Source: Lentisphaera marina (GTDB taxonomy: Bacteria; Verrucomicrobiota; Lentisphaeria; Lentisphaerales; Lentisphaeraceae). Taken from it: DNA of 64,000 nucleotides. Positions 28,864-38,382 of this stretch are shown in pieces (positions within the stretch are counted from its first letter, which is position 1; every line of letters starts with the position of its first letter). A program made the position numbers and the translations under genes. The DNA lies in contig NZ_JAQZZL010000001.1 in NCBI RefSeq assembly GCF_028745505.1, forward strand, positions 434,001-498,000, in the 5' to 3' direction. The notes under the pieces are model-generated. The model did no database searches and was not told the DNA's origin. It saw nothing but the letters and a program-made list of their open reading frames with translations.

Positions 28864-30372
28864 ATGTCATATTTAATAAAGATCCTTCTACAAACTATTT
28901 TAGTATTATTTACTTTAAGTCTTTGCTATTCATGTACTGGACTTAAAGCCACTCACAATACTTTTGAGGCGGCTCAGCGACCAACAACTGACGGGATCTG
29001 GACGGAGCTCAATTTTAAGCATAACCGTAGTTTCTTCATGCCCCTAGACAATCATTTTGATTCACTAAAATGGCGTCTGCGTGCGCTAGAATCGGCGGAG
29101 TCCTCCATCGACATACAGATTTTTTTATGGAAAAAGGATCATTCAGGTAAACTCATCATGTCAGAAATTTTAGCCGCAGCGGATCGTGGCGTGAAAGTTC
29201 GACTATTAATTGATGACACCTTCACTATTCAACAGGATCAAATCCTTACCAACATCAATCATCACCCCAATATTAATATACGTATCTACAATCCTTTCAA
29301 GAGACGCTACAACTCCTTTAGCATGCGCTTTTTAATGAATGTCACTGAGTTTTCTCGTATCGATCACCGCATGCATAATAAAGTTCTCATTGTAGATAAT
29401 CATGTAACCATCATGGGGGGACGCAATTTAGGCGACGAATACTTTGGCTTGCACCCCGACGCCAACTTTCGCGACATGGATTTGTTGGCCAATGGGAATA
29501 TAACCCCCTTTATTAGTACTATTTTTGACATCTATTGGGCTAATCCCTGGTCATTCCCTGTCGAAAAAATACTTCGCAAAAGGCCTAAGGACATAGAGAT
29601 TAAAACCCGTCCTCGAACCCTCTTTTTTCCCTTAAATGAAAATCATCAACAACGAATCACTGCTTGGAAACGCTTTAAAGAACAAGCTACTGAAGCGGAA
29701 TACTCTGTCCTCTATGACTTGCCTTTAGAAGCTAATCCTAAAAACCGTACTGATGACAACTTTACCTTAGATATTTATAAACTCATTTCAGATGCAAAAA
29801 GTAGTGTCGATATCATTAGCCCTTACTTCATTCCCACACCTGAATTAGAAGAGGCTATTTTTAATGCAGAACAACGTGGAGTAGAAGTTCGTATACTTAC
29901 TAATTCTCTACAATCCAACAACCACACAATTGCTCATAGTTTTTACCGAAAACACATGGAGAAATATGTCGATAGTGGGGCTGAGTTACACGAATATCGC
30001 GCCTGGGCAAGAGACCGTAACTTATTTATGTATCCTCCAAGCGAAAACAAGACTCTTGGTCTGCACGCTAAAATAATTTTAATTGATGATGATTTGAGTC
30101 TAATAGGTAGTGCCAACCTCGATCCGCGCTCACTCAACATCAATTCTGAACTCGGAATTTTACTAAAAAGTGAAAAACTATGTGCTCAACTACGCAAATT
30201 ATTAGAAGTCGATTTTCATCCACGGAATTCTTGGAAAGTCGAATACAACCAAGAAGGCAATATCCTGTGGCGGGGTGATGACAAAACCCTTCATAAACAA
30301 CCACGAAACTCTAGGCTCCAATTATTTGAAGCCTGGTTCCTCGGTTTACTCCCTGTAGAAAGTAAAATTTAA
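28864..30372 (+). CDS. Phospholipase D-family lipoprotein (cardiolipin synthase-like)
   Basis: A 502-residue protein with a lipoprotein signal peptide (hydrophobic stretch, then CYSC near residue 24). It carries two HKD motifs: HNKVLIVDNHVTIMGGRN in the first half and HAKIILIDDDLSLIGSANLD in the second, each with the catalytic histidine, lysine and aspartate. Family knowledge: two-HKD proteins transfer or hydrolyse phosphodiesters, as in cardiolipin synthases and YmdC/ClsC-type proteins. It is expected on the periplasmic face of a membrane. The ATG at 28864 gives the clean signal peptide; a GTG at 28834 would add ten residues. Neither start has a clear ribosome site. Whether it makes cardiolipin cannot be told from sequence. 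Confidence 0.88.
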   Translation: MSYLIKILLQTILVLFTLSLCYSCTGLKATHNTFEAAQRPTTDGIWTELNFKHNRSFFMPLDNHFDSLKWRLRALESAESSIDIQIFLWKKDHSGKLIMSEILAAADRGVKVRLLIDDTFTIQQDQILTNINHHPNINIRIYNPFKRRYNSFSMRFLMNVTEFSRIDHRMHNKVLIVDNHVTIMGGRNLGDEYFGLHPDANFRDMDLLANGNITPFISTIFDIYWANPWSFPVEKILRKRPKDIEIKTRPRTLFFPLNENHQQRITAWKRFKEQATEAEYSVLYDLPLEANPKNRTDDNFTLDIYKLISDAKSSVDIISPYFIPTPELEEAIFNAEQRGVEVRILTNSLQSNNHTIAHSFYRKHMEKYVDSGAELHEYRAWARDRNLFMYPPSENKTLGLHAKIILIDDDLSLIGSANLDPRSLNINSELGILLKSEKLCAQLRKLLEVDFHPRNSWKVEYNQEGNILWRGDDKTLHKQPRNSRLQLFEAWFLGLLPVESKI

Positions 30373-30375
30373 AGT

Positions 30376-32223
30376 TTATTTTTTGGGGTATCTAATTTTA
30401 TCAAATTCTAGACATTGCTCCGGGAAGTCGATAGTGATTGGCGCTGCTAAAGGTAAGCCTAAACCCTCACGACTTTGCCAAGCACTAGTATCACCTTGGG
30501 CAATGCTTTTATTCAGTACGTAAGCATAAAAACTTGATTGGCGTTTTCCTTTAGCATCAACAAAACCTGTGTAAAGATCTTTTTGACCCGCTTTTAAGCG
30601 AACTTTAAAAGTTACTTCTTTAGCACCTGCAGGAATATCTTTTTCTAGATCAATATCATCTACTTTTATGAAAGCTTTCACAACACCCATCGGCTTTTTG
30701 GCTTCATACTTTTCATTAATACCCTTGTCGGCTTCTGCTGCCCAGCGACGTACAGAAATCTCGTACTCACCATCACTTTGTACACGGACAACCCAAGGAG
30801 CCAAATGATTACTATTACCATTGACACTTGGTTGATTCCATTTGGGCAAGCCCTCTTCAACCATTTGGTCATGAGACGTTAAAGTCACAGGATTCTCTTC
30901 TTTTGCGCCAATAACTAAGGGACTGAAAATGTGGTGCTCTGAAGATAGGTCTGCCCAACGAAGGTCATAAGCCGCTAATAAACGCTGCATCACTTCTGGA
31001 TGCTGACTCGAAACATCATTCTTTTGCGCAGGGTCTTTACGAATGTTATAAAGTTGCTTAGCATTGAGTAAACGCCACTGATCGCTCATCACTGCTGTAT
31101 TTCTCCATTTTTCAGGTGTCTTTACGCGTTGTGATTCAACCATGAGGACGCGATCTCTTAAAGCTGCTTTATCGCCTTTGATAATCCCTTTTAAACTCGT
31201 CCCATCAAAATCAATTTTTGGCGCCTTTAAGTTCAGCATATCAATTAAGCTCGGTAAAATATCCATATGTGCAGTCAATTGATCGATATCGCGAGCACCA
31301 CTGATATCTCCATTAGGCCAAGAGAAAATGAAAGGAACGCGGTGACCACCATCGAAGTTGCTATTTTTAGCCCCCGTCATACCTGCATTAAAAACTTGCA
31401 CCCCTGATGATGAACCATTATCTGTCGTATAAACTAAGATGGTGTTGTCTTCGACTCCCTCAGCTTTTAAAAATTTGCGGAGTTCGCCAAAGTTATCATC
31501 AATATTTGTGATCATTCCAAAGAAAGCTTCGAGCTTCGTTCCTTTGACTTTAGTCGTATTGTACATGTCCAAATATTTTTGCGGGGCACGCATAGGACCA
31601 TGAGGTGCATTCGGCGTGATATAAGCGAAAAATGGCTTTTTCTTATCAATTTGAGTTTTCATGAATTTTTTGGCTTCATTGAACCAAACGTCCGTGCAAA
31701 AACCTTCAAATTTTACGAATTCACCATTGGCGTAATAAGTGTCATTGAAATAATCATTTCCCCAATAATCGGGAACTTGGCCAACGCCACCCGCACCATG
31801 AGTAACCACATGAGTAAAACCACGGTCTTCGGGACGGTAGGGGTAAGCATCGCCTAAATGCCATTTACCAAAAATCCCTGTGGCATAACCATTGTCTTGT
31901 AAAATATCTGCCATCGTTACTTCGCGCTCACGCATCAAGTGACGCCCCTGAACCGTGTGCCAAACGCCGACGCGAGCACTGTAACGCCCGGTCATTAGAG
32001 CGGATCGAGTCGGTGCGCAAGTTGGATCGACATGGTAATTAGTTAAGCGTGGAGATTCTTTCTGAAATTGATCTATATGAGGCGTTTTAAGAATGGGGTT
32101 ACCGTGGCAGCTCAAATCGCCATAACCTTGGTCATCGGTCATGACAATGATAATATTAGGTTTGTCTTGTGCGCTTAAAAAAGTCCCTAAGACAAAGGTA
32201 ACTAAAGCTAATAACTTATTCAT
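30376..32223 (-). CDS. Exported sulfatase with a C-terminal beta-type extension
   Basis: A 615-residue S1-family sulfatase with a signal peptide (LLALVTFVLGTFLSAQ). The formylglycine site is CAPTR at residues 69-73; MTDDQGYGD, GKWHLGDA and YTTDNGSS supply the metal and catalytic residues. It is about 125 residues longer than the sulfatase at 18074-19543. The extra C-terminal part (from about residue 480, with VVRVQSDGEYEISVRRW and GAKEVTFKVRLKAG) looks like a beta-sandwich that could bind carbohydrate; that is inference. GGAG precedes the ATG. It is convergent with the PLD-like gene, 3 bases between the stops. Substrate unknown. Confidence 0.92.
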   Translation of the reverse strand: MNKLLALVTFVLGTFLSAQDKPNIIIVMTDDQGYGDLSCHGNPILKTPHIDQFQKESPRLTNYHVDPTCAPTRSALMTGRYSARVGVWHTVQGRHLMREREVTMADILQDNGYATGIFGKWHLGDAYPYRPEDRGFTHVVTHGAGGVGQVPDYWGNDYFNDTYYANGEFVKFEGFCTDVWFNEAKKFMKTQIDKKKPFFAYITPNAPHGPMRAPQKYLDMYNTTKVKGTKLEAFFGMITNIDDNFGELRKFLKAEGVEDNTILVYTTDNGSSSGVQVFNAGMTGAKNSNFDGGHRVPFIFSWPNGDISGARDIDQLTAHMDILPSLIDMLNLKAPKIDFDGTSLKGIIKGDKAALRDRVLMVESQRVKTPEKWRNTAVMSDQWRLLNAKQLYNIRKDPAQKNDVSSQHPEVMQRLLAAYDLRWADLSSEHHIFSPLVIGAKEENPVTLTSHDQMVEEGLPKWNQPSVNGNSNHLAPWVVRVQSDGEYEISVRRWAAEADKGINEKYEAKKPMGVVKAFIKVDDIDLEKDIPAGAKEVTFKVRLKAGQKDLYTGFVDAKGKRQSSFYAYVLNKSIAQGDTSAWQSREGLGLPLAAPITIDFPEQCLEFDKIRYPKK

Positions 32224-32466
32224 CGTGTCTCCGTTTATTAAAATTTTGTTGTTTTTACTATGATAAGTTAAACTAAAAAAGTGACAATAAGTTACATTTC
32301 TCCATGTGTTTAAAGTTTAAAGTTGACTATTCAACCATTGAATATTGTAAGTTTTTGGCAAATGATCATTTATGTGACAGAAAAGAAAGCCATATAAGAT
32401 TGCGAAAAAATGAGATGGATTAATATTGGGTGACCTAAACAATACCCATAAATTATGGAGACAAAA

Positions 32467-34035
32467 ATGTCACAAAAAGTTTTAATCCCAACAAAACTTT
32501 CTACGGCTGCAAAAGGCATTCTAGAAGGCAATGGTTTCACTGTTGTGCAAGAGCCTGGCGTAGACCTCGTTGAACTCGCAAAAACGCATAGCGATACAGA
32601 AGCTATGATCCTTCGTAGTGAGAAACTCACTCCCGAAGTTATTGACCTATATCCAAATCTAAAAGTTGTTGTACGTGCTGGTGCAGGTTACAACACAATT
32701 GATATCCAATACGCTCGCAGTAAAGATATCACTGTAATGAATACTCCAGGCGCTAACTCAAATGCTGTTGCTGAAGAAGCTGTAGGCATGATGATTTCTT
32801 GCGCTCGTTTCTTCATCGAAGGTGACCGCTCAACTCGTGCTGGCGAATGGAAAAAAGCTCAACTCCAAGGTTTCGAACTCACAGGTAAAACTGTCGGTAT
32901 CGCTGGCTTCGGTAACATTGGCCAACTCCTCGCAAAACGCCTCAGTGGTTTCGATGTTAAAATCCTCGTTTTCGACCCCTTCGTTTCAGAAGACAAGCTC
33001 GCTGAATTCGGTGCAAAAAATGTTAGCCTCGAAGAACTCTTCGCTGGTTCTGATTTCCTCTCTCTTCACATGCCTGCGACTAAAGAAACGGCGAACATCA
33101 TTAGCACGGATCTTCTCACTAGCATGAAAGATGGTGCGGTTCTCGTTAACTGCGCACGTTATGAAATTCTTGACGAAGAAGCTCTTCGCGAAGTTAAGAA
33201 AACAAAAACGATTTACTATGCAAACGATGTTTATCCAAAAGACGCAGCAGGCGACAAGTCAATTGCCGACGTTTCAGACATCATGCTTCCTCACTTGGGT
33301 GCTTCTTCAATCGAAGCTAACACTAACGCTGCTGTTATGGCCGCTAACCAAGTTTCCAATTACCTCGCAAAAGGCATCAGCGTCTTTGTAGTAAACAAAG
33401 TTCTTCCAGACGGACTCGCTCCAGAATACCAAGAACTCGCTTACTCAGTTGCTAAGGTCGCAAAAGCTTGGATGGGTGATAGTCAGCCATACGAGATCAA
33501 TATCTCACTTTATGGCGAACTTAAAAAATTCGACAAATTCCTCGTTCCTGCAATTATTGCTGGCGCATCGGCTAACGATAAAATCGTTAACGCTGAAAAA
33601 GCTGCTTCAATTCTTGAATCACACGGTATCAAACTCGACGTTCGTGAAGTTGATGATTCCAAAAAATATGGTGAGTCAATCACTGTAGACCTCATCAAAA
33701 GCAACAACTCAAAGCTCGAGCGCCTAAGTGTTCGCGGTACAGTTGCTGAGGGTAACATCATTATCTCACGTATCGATGATTTCGACAAGCTCTACTACGC
33801 AGCAGATGGTTTTAGCACTGTGTTCATCTACAACGACCGCCCAGGCGTTCTTGCAGACATCACACAAATCCTTGCTAGCGAAGGTATCAACATCGAAGAT
33901 TTGCGTTCACCGCATAATACAGAGAAACAGCGTTCCATTGCTATCGTTAAAACTAACAACGAAGTCAGCAATGACGTGATCAACAAAATCAATGCGAAAA
34001 TCGACAGCGAAGCAGCTTTCCAAGTTAGCCTCTAA
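32467..34035 (+). CDS. serA: D-3-phosphoglycerate dehydrogenase
   Basis: Oxidises 3-phosphoglycerate with NAD to start serine synthesis. The 522-residue product is of the long type: catalytic and NAD domains (residues 1-310), an intervening domain (ASB-like, about 315-440) and a C-terminal ACT domain (from about 450, FIYNDRPGVLADITQILASEGINIEDL) that usually binds serine for feedback control. Motifs include VRAGAGYNTID, GKTVGIAGFGNIGQLLAKRL with the Rossmann glycines, and LPHLGASSIEAN with the catalytic histidine. The start at 32467 has GGAG seven bases upstream; an earlier in-frame ATG at 32455 overlaps that site. A terminator follows. Confidence 0.95.
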   Translation: MSQKVLIPTKLSTAAKGILEGNGFTVVQEPGVDLVELAKTHSDTEAMILRSEKLTPEVIDLYPNLKVVVRAGAGYNTIDIQYARSKDITVMNTPGANSNAVAEEAVGMMISCARFFIEGDRSTRAGEWKKAQLQGFELTGKTVGIAGFGNIGQLLAKRLSGFDVKILVFDPFVSEDKLAEFGAKNVSLEELFAGSDFLSLHMPATKETANIISTDLLTSMKDGAVLVNCARYEILDEEALREVKKTKTIYYANDVYPKDAAGDKSIADVSDIMLPHLGASSIEANTNAAVMAANQVSNYLAKGISVFVVNKVLPDGLAPEYQELAYSVAKVAKAWMGDSQPYEINISLYGELKKFDKFLVPAIIAGASANDKIVNAEKAASILESHGIKLDVREVDDSKKYGESITVDLIKSNNSKLERLSVRGTVAEGNIIISRIDDFDKLYYAADGFSTVFIYNDRPGVLADITQILASEGINIEDLRSPHNTEKQRSIAIVKTNNEVSNDVINKINAKIDSEAAFQVSL

Positions 34036-34054
34036 AACGATTCTCTAGCGATTT

Positions 34055-34084
34055 AAAAAAGCCTCCCAATGCGGAGGCTTTTTT
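34055..34084 (+). terminator. Rho-independent terminator of serA
   Basis: A 12-bp stem (34055-34066 with 34073-34084) with a six-base loop whose 3' arm ends in a T run. Confidence 0.92.
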
Positions 34085-34188
34085 GTTTTATATTCCTCCT
34101 TAAAACCATGCGGTGAAATGACTTGAATTTGTGCATCATGCTTTTACTGTAAGCGCCAAATTTTAATCTTATCTTTTAGGTCCTCTTT

Positions 34189-35805
34189 ATGATCGCTGTA
34201 TCCAACCTTTCAATCCGCTTCGGGAAGCGTACCCTTTTCGAAGAAGTGTCTGTTAAATTCTCACCTGGCTGTCGCTACGGTCTTATTGGTGCCAATGGCG
34301 TCGGTAAATCAACTTTCATGAAAATCTTAGCTGGTGAACTCGATTCGTCTACTGGACAAGTTTCTATTGATTCTGGTTGTCGCATGTCTTTCCTACGTCA
34401 GGATCACTATAAGTATGATGACTTCAAAGTTATCGAAACTGTGTACACAGGTAACGATGAGCTTTGGAAACTTCACCTCAAACGCGATGAACTTTATGAT
34501 CAAAGTGATAATGGCACCATTAGTGACGAAGACGCAGACTATCTTTACGGTGACTTAGAAGCCGAATACGGCGAAAAAGGTGGTTACACCATGGAAGGTG
34601 ATGCCGCCAAACTTCTTACAGGTTTAGGCATCCCCGCAGACGAACATCACCGTAAAATGAACGAAATTTCTGGTGGTCTTAAACTACGTGTCCTCTTAGC
34701 TCAAGCACTTTTTGGTGATCCCGATATCCTCTTACTGGACGAACCTACCAACCACCTTGATATGGATACAATCGAATGGCTCGAGAATTTCCTCAAGCGT
34801 CATGAAGGTACTGTGATCGTTATTTCTCACGACCGTCACTTCCTCAATAGTGTTTGTACTAACATTGCCGACTTAGATTACCAAGCCATGCGTTTATTTA
34901 CTGGTAACTACGATGACTTTATGATTGCCAATCAGATTCAACTTGAACGTCAGCAAAGAGAAAATGATAAGAAAGAAAAACGTGCCGATGAATTAAAAAC
35001 CTTCATCTCTCGTTTCGGTGCCAATGCCTCAAAAGCAAAGCAAGCCACGGCACGTCAAAAAGAACTCGACCGTTTACAAATCGAAAAATTTAAGCCTTCC
35101 AGTCGCGTCGCACCTTACATCCGTTTTGAAGCGAAGACTAAAATTGGTGCAAAAGTTATTCACGCAGAAAAGCTTTGCAAGAGCTACGACAAGCCCCTCT
35201 TCAAGGACTTAAACCTGCACATGAATAACGATGAAAAAATTGCTATTATCGGTACCAATGGTGTAGGTAAAACGACTCTTCTCAGAACTCTATTAGGTAA
35301 GACTGAACCCGATTCAGGCATACTTGAAATTGGTCAAACTGTGGAGCTTTCCTACTTCCCTCAGGATTCTCAAGAGGTACTTGACGAAAACATGAAAGCT
35401 ATTGATTGGCTAGGTAAATTTGCTCCGGACGAAGGTATTACCGAGACTGAACTACGTGCTGCCATGGGCCGCATGCTCTTTAAAGGAGAAGACTCCCTTA
35501 AACCAGTGAATGTTTTATCTGGTGGCGAACGCGCCCGTTTAATCGTTGCCTCTATGCTACTTGAGGGTGGTAACTTCATCGTTCTCGACGAACCTACCAA
35601 CCACCTTGACCTAGAAGCGATTGAATCACTCAACTATGCTTTGACACTCATTCCCGAACCCGTGATTTTCGTGAGTCATGACCGTGAATTTGTGAATTCT
35701 TTAGCTACTCGTATCATTGAATTACACGGTGATGGTACTTTTACAGATTACCCAGGTAACTTCGAGGAGTACGAATCATGGAAGAACAGCCAAAAGAAGA
35801 AATAG
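34189..35805 (+). CDS. ybiT: ABC-F family ATPase of the YbiT type
   Basis: A 538-residue soluble protein with two ABC domains and no membrane segment. Domain 1 has GLIGANGVGKSTFMKIL and LLLLDEPTNHLDMDT; domain 2 has AIIGTNGVGKTTLLRTL, LSGGERARL and VLDEPTNHLD. The charged interdomain linker (about residues 245-310, with FGANASKAKQATARQKELDRL) is the ABC-F P-site tRNA-interaction motif region. Sequence order and the start (FGKRTLFEEVSVKF, GCRYGLIGANG) closely follow E. coli YbiT. Family knowledge: ABC-F factors act on stalled or starting ribosomes. In domain 1 the signature is ISGGLKLR. The gene overlaps the next by 28 bases. Confidence 0.92.
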   Translation: MIAVSNLSIRFGKRTLFEEVSVKFSPGCRYGLIGANGVGKSTFMKILAGELDSSTGQVSIDSGCRMSFLRQDHYKYDDFKVIETVYTGNDELWKLHLKRDELYDQSDNGTISDEDADYLYGDLEAEYGEKGGYTMEGDAAKLLTGLGIPADEHHRKMNEISGGLKLRVLLAQALFGDPDILLLDEPTNHLDMDTIEWLENFLKRHEGTVIVISHDRHFLNSVCTNIADLDYQAMRLFTGNYDDFMIANQIQLERQQRENDKKEKRADELKTFISRFGANASKAKQATARQKELDRLQIEKFKPSSRVAPYIRFEAKTKIGAKVIHAEKLCKSYDKPLFKDLNLHMNNDEKIAIIGTNGVGKTTLLRTLLGKTEPDSGILEIGQTVELSYFPQDSQEVLDENMKAIDWLGKFAPDEGITETELRAAMGRMLFKGEDSLKPVNVLSGGERARLIVASMLLEGGNFIVLDEPTNHLDLEAIESLNYALTLIPEPVIFVSHDREFVNSLATRIIELHGDGTFTDYPGNFEEYESWKNSQKKK

Positions 35806-36590
35806 ACTCACTCGAGAATATTCCTCGCAAAGAATTTGTCCCCAATTTTGGGGCCAATGATTTGCCTATAAAAAAAGATGATCGCCAAAATGGCCCTAAG
35901 CTCTCGGATGAGAGCTTGGCCTCCGTCCCCCACTTGCTCAGTTCTAAGCAACTGACTATATGGGGTATTGTGGAAGCATTTGCCATTATCCTTCTCCAAC
36001 AGGCCCTCATGATCATCTTTACCAAAATCTTTGGTATTGGACTCATTGTTGCGGCTTCCTACGCTGCCACGGTCATTCTTTTTTATTATATCTTCCGCAG
36101 CTATATCATGCAGAAGTCATTTAAGATTGAGAAGCAGGGACAAAAGATTAAGGATAACTTGATCCTTATTGGTCAAGGTATATTCCTGTGCTTTCTCGTC
36201 GCTTTTGCCTATGACTTTATTCTTAAGCTTTTAGACTACACGCCCAAAGCTCAACAAGTTGAACTCTTGCTACAGCAAAAAGATTTCAGTCTTGTTGCCG
36301 CTTATTTCATGCTAGTTTATTCCGCTCCCGTTTGGGAAGAAGTGGTTTTTCGTGGCATCCTGCAAGATGGCTTAGAAAAAAGTCTTTCGCCCACTACTGC
36401 AATCATTTCTACTGGAACTATTTTTGGACTCATTCATTTTGACCCCGATCAAATGATCCCACTGATTTTACTCGGATGTATTTTTGGTTGGATGTACCAT
36501 AAGAGCCAATCCATCTTCCCTTCCATCATTGCCCATAGTGTTGTTAATACCCTCGGAGCCGTGAATCTATTTGGTGGCTTTGATAAATAA
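35778..36590 (+). CDS. CPBP-family intramembrane metalloprotease
   Basis: A 270-residue membrane protein. A charged cytoplasmic N-terminus of about 50 residues precedes roughly six transmembrane helices. The conserved CPBP (Abi) motifs are EEVVFRGIL (glutamate pair and arginine), FGLIHFD with the histidine, and HSVVN near the C-terminus. Members include CAAX-processing-type and bacteriocin self-immunity proteases. It begins 28 bases inside the YbiT gene, in another frame, with GAGGAG upstream of the ATG, so it depends on the same transcript. Its target is unknown. Confidence 0.88.
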   Translation: MEEQPKEEIDSLENIPRKEFVPNFGANDLPIKKDDRQNGPKLSDESLASVPHLLSSKQLTIWGIVEAFAIILLQQALMIIFTKIFGIGLIVAASYAATVILFYYIFRSYIMQKSFKIEKQGQKIKDNLILIGQGIFLCFLVAFAYDFILKLLDYTPKAQQVELLLQQKDFSLVAAYFMLVYSAPVWEEVVFRGILQDGLEKSLSPTTAIISTGTIFGLIHFDPDQMIPLILLGCIFGWMYHKSQSIFPSIIAHSVVNTLGAVNLFGGFDK

Positions 36591-36867
36591 ATCACTCAAA
36601 GAGTGTAACAAAACAGCTGTTTAGAACAATAGTATAGTGACAGTGAAGGTGAAATTAATAAAAAAATGTCATTATCACCGTCTAATTCTGTTAACTTTGG
36701 GAGTAATAGAACATAAACTTTATTAAATAGTCGGCAGATTTTACCTAAGCTCGACGATCTATAAGTACAGGGTGCATATTTCACTGCCGTCACATGCTTG
36801 ATAAACAGTAAAATTCCCGTATGATTAGTACATAAAACTTTCAACTACTAAGAACACAAAGGTTCCT

Positions 36868-38235
36868 ATGAGAAATAATAAACTTTACCTCGTCATTTCT
36901 TCTCTCTTTTTTAGTTTTGCGGCCTTCGCAAATGAAGCCGCTGCCCAGGTAGATCCTGACGCTCAACAAACCCTATTCATGAAGTTTATTCGTGCGATCA
37001 CTTTTACTTCCGATGGCAACATACCCGATTTTTTCATTTTCCTTGGCCGTCACCACCCACTCATTCTTCACCTCCCCGTTGGTCTTCTTGCCGTTATTGC
37101 CTTTCTCGAAATCTTCTCTTGGTGGAGAAAAGTTGAAATCTATGACGAAGCCATGTATATCCTCTGCTGGCTTGCTGCACTCACTTCCGTAGGTGCTACT
37201 TTCTTCGGTATCTTACTTGCCCTCCCAGGCGGTTATAATCCCGAACTTCTTTCACGTCACGGCTGGCTCGGCATGGCCGTTGCGGTTGCCGCAATTATTG
37301 CCCTTTATTTGAAGCACCACTACCGCAAAGACAAAGTTATGGCTAAGCGCCACCGTTTCCGAGTCGCTATTTTTGTAGCCTGTGTGATTATGGGTTTTGC
37401 TGGTCACGATGGTGGTTCACTCACTCACGGTACTGAATACCTCTTTGAATATGCTCCCGATCCTCTTCGTAAAATGACTGGTCGCGAAGCTAAAAAAGTT
37501 AAAAAACTTGATGAGGACTCAAAGAAACCTAGAAAGCTCCCTTATTTCGAAGCCAAAGTTCTCCCCATTTTCGAAGCTAAATGTGTCTCTTGTCACGGTG
37601 ATGAAAAAATGAAGGGCAAACTCAAACTCAACAATATCCTGGGTATCATGCGTCGCTACGACAAAATTATTACTCCTGGCCACGCAGATGATTCTGAGCT
37701 CTATGCTCTACTTGTCACTGATGATTTAGAAGAGATCATGCCTCCAGAAGGCAACCAAGCTCTCACTGCTGATGAAATCAAAATCATCGAAAATTGGATC
37801 AATGCTGGCGCCTCATTTAGCGATGTTGAACTCAAGCCAATGGCTTCTCCTAGTCCCGTAAAAGAAGCGGAAGTTAAAGCCGAGGAAAAGCAAGAGGCTG
37901 AAAAAGCTCCTATCGACCTCGCGAACATGACTGTGGATCAAAGGTTTGTTCACGAAAAAATCATTCCTTTCTTTGAAGCGAAGTGTACAAAATGTCATGG
38001 TGAAGAAAAAGACAAGGGTGATGTTCGCTTACATACTGTAGAAGTCATTAAAGCCACTTTTGAAGATGAACTCATTGTTCCTGGCAACCCAGAAGACTCT
38101 TGGCTCTACGATTCACTCATTACTGATGACGAAGACTCACTCATGCCTCCACCGAAAGAAAAGAACCCTGCAACTAAAGAAGAAATTGCCATGATTAAAA
38201 AGTGGATTGCAGATGGTGCAAAAGGCTTAGATTAA
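36868..38235 (+). CDS. Membrane protein with two c-type haem (planctomycete-type cytochrome) domains
   Basis: A 455-residue protein with a signal peptide, four membrane helices (about residues 64-85, 93-120, 133-149 and 165-180, resembling DUF2231) and two repeated cytochrome c-like domains. Each domain has one haem site: CVSCH (C239, C242, H243) and CTKCH (C373, C376, H377). Each is followed by MPP (EIMPPEGN, LMPPPKE), the likely methionine ligand. The pattern FEAKCxxCHG...KGxxxL is that of the PSCyt domains abundant in Planctomycetes and Lentisphaerae. An acidic Lys/Glu-rich linker joins the domains. Probably an electron carrier on the periplasmic face; its partner is unknown. A terminator follows. 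Confidence 0.88.
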   Translation: MRNNKLYLVISSLFFSFAAFANEAAAQVDPDAQQTLFMKFIRAITFTSDGNIPDFFIFLGRHHPLILHLPVGLLAVIAFLEIFSWWRKVEIYDEAMYILCWLAALTSVGATFFGILLALPGGYNPELLSRHGWLGMAVAVAAIIALYLKHHYRKDKVMAKRHRFRVAIFVACVIMGFAGHDGGSLTHGTEYLFEYAPDPLRKMTGREAKKVKKLDEDSKKPRKLPYFEAKVLPIFEAKCVSCHGDEKMKGKLKLNNILGIMRRYDKIITPGHADDSELYALLVTDDLEEIMPPEGNQALTADEIKIIENWINAGASFSDVELKPMASPSPVKEAEVKAEEKQEAEKAPIDLANMTVDQRFVHEKIIPFFEAKCTKCHGEEKDKGDVRLHTVEVIKATFEDELIVPGNPEDSWLYDSLITDDEDSLMPPPKEKNPATKEEIAMIKKWIADGAKGLD

Positions 38236-38290
38236 GTTTTAGTCGAACACTCATAGGCTTAGTCCATGTGCGACTGAGCAAATAAACTCA

Positions 38291-38323
38291 AAAATACCGC
38301 CTGCCTAGGCGGTATTTTATTTT
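38291..38323 (+). terminator. Rho-independent terminator of the haem-domain gene
   Basis: A perfect 11-bp stem (38291-38301 with 38308-38318), a six-base loop and a T-rich tail. Confidence 0.9.
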
Positions 38324-38382
38324 ATTATGATCAGCTCATGCTAAAGTAGCCAAAATTGTAAAATGTACTGGAGTCCAAGCTA

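Noticed and set aside
36596..36844. An 82-codon minus-strand frame in the spacer before the haem-domain gene
   Set aside because: No ribosome site, no family likeness, and low-GC spacer composition. I see nothing else in this 277-base gap.
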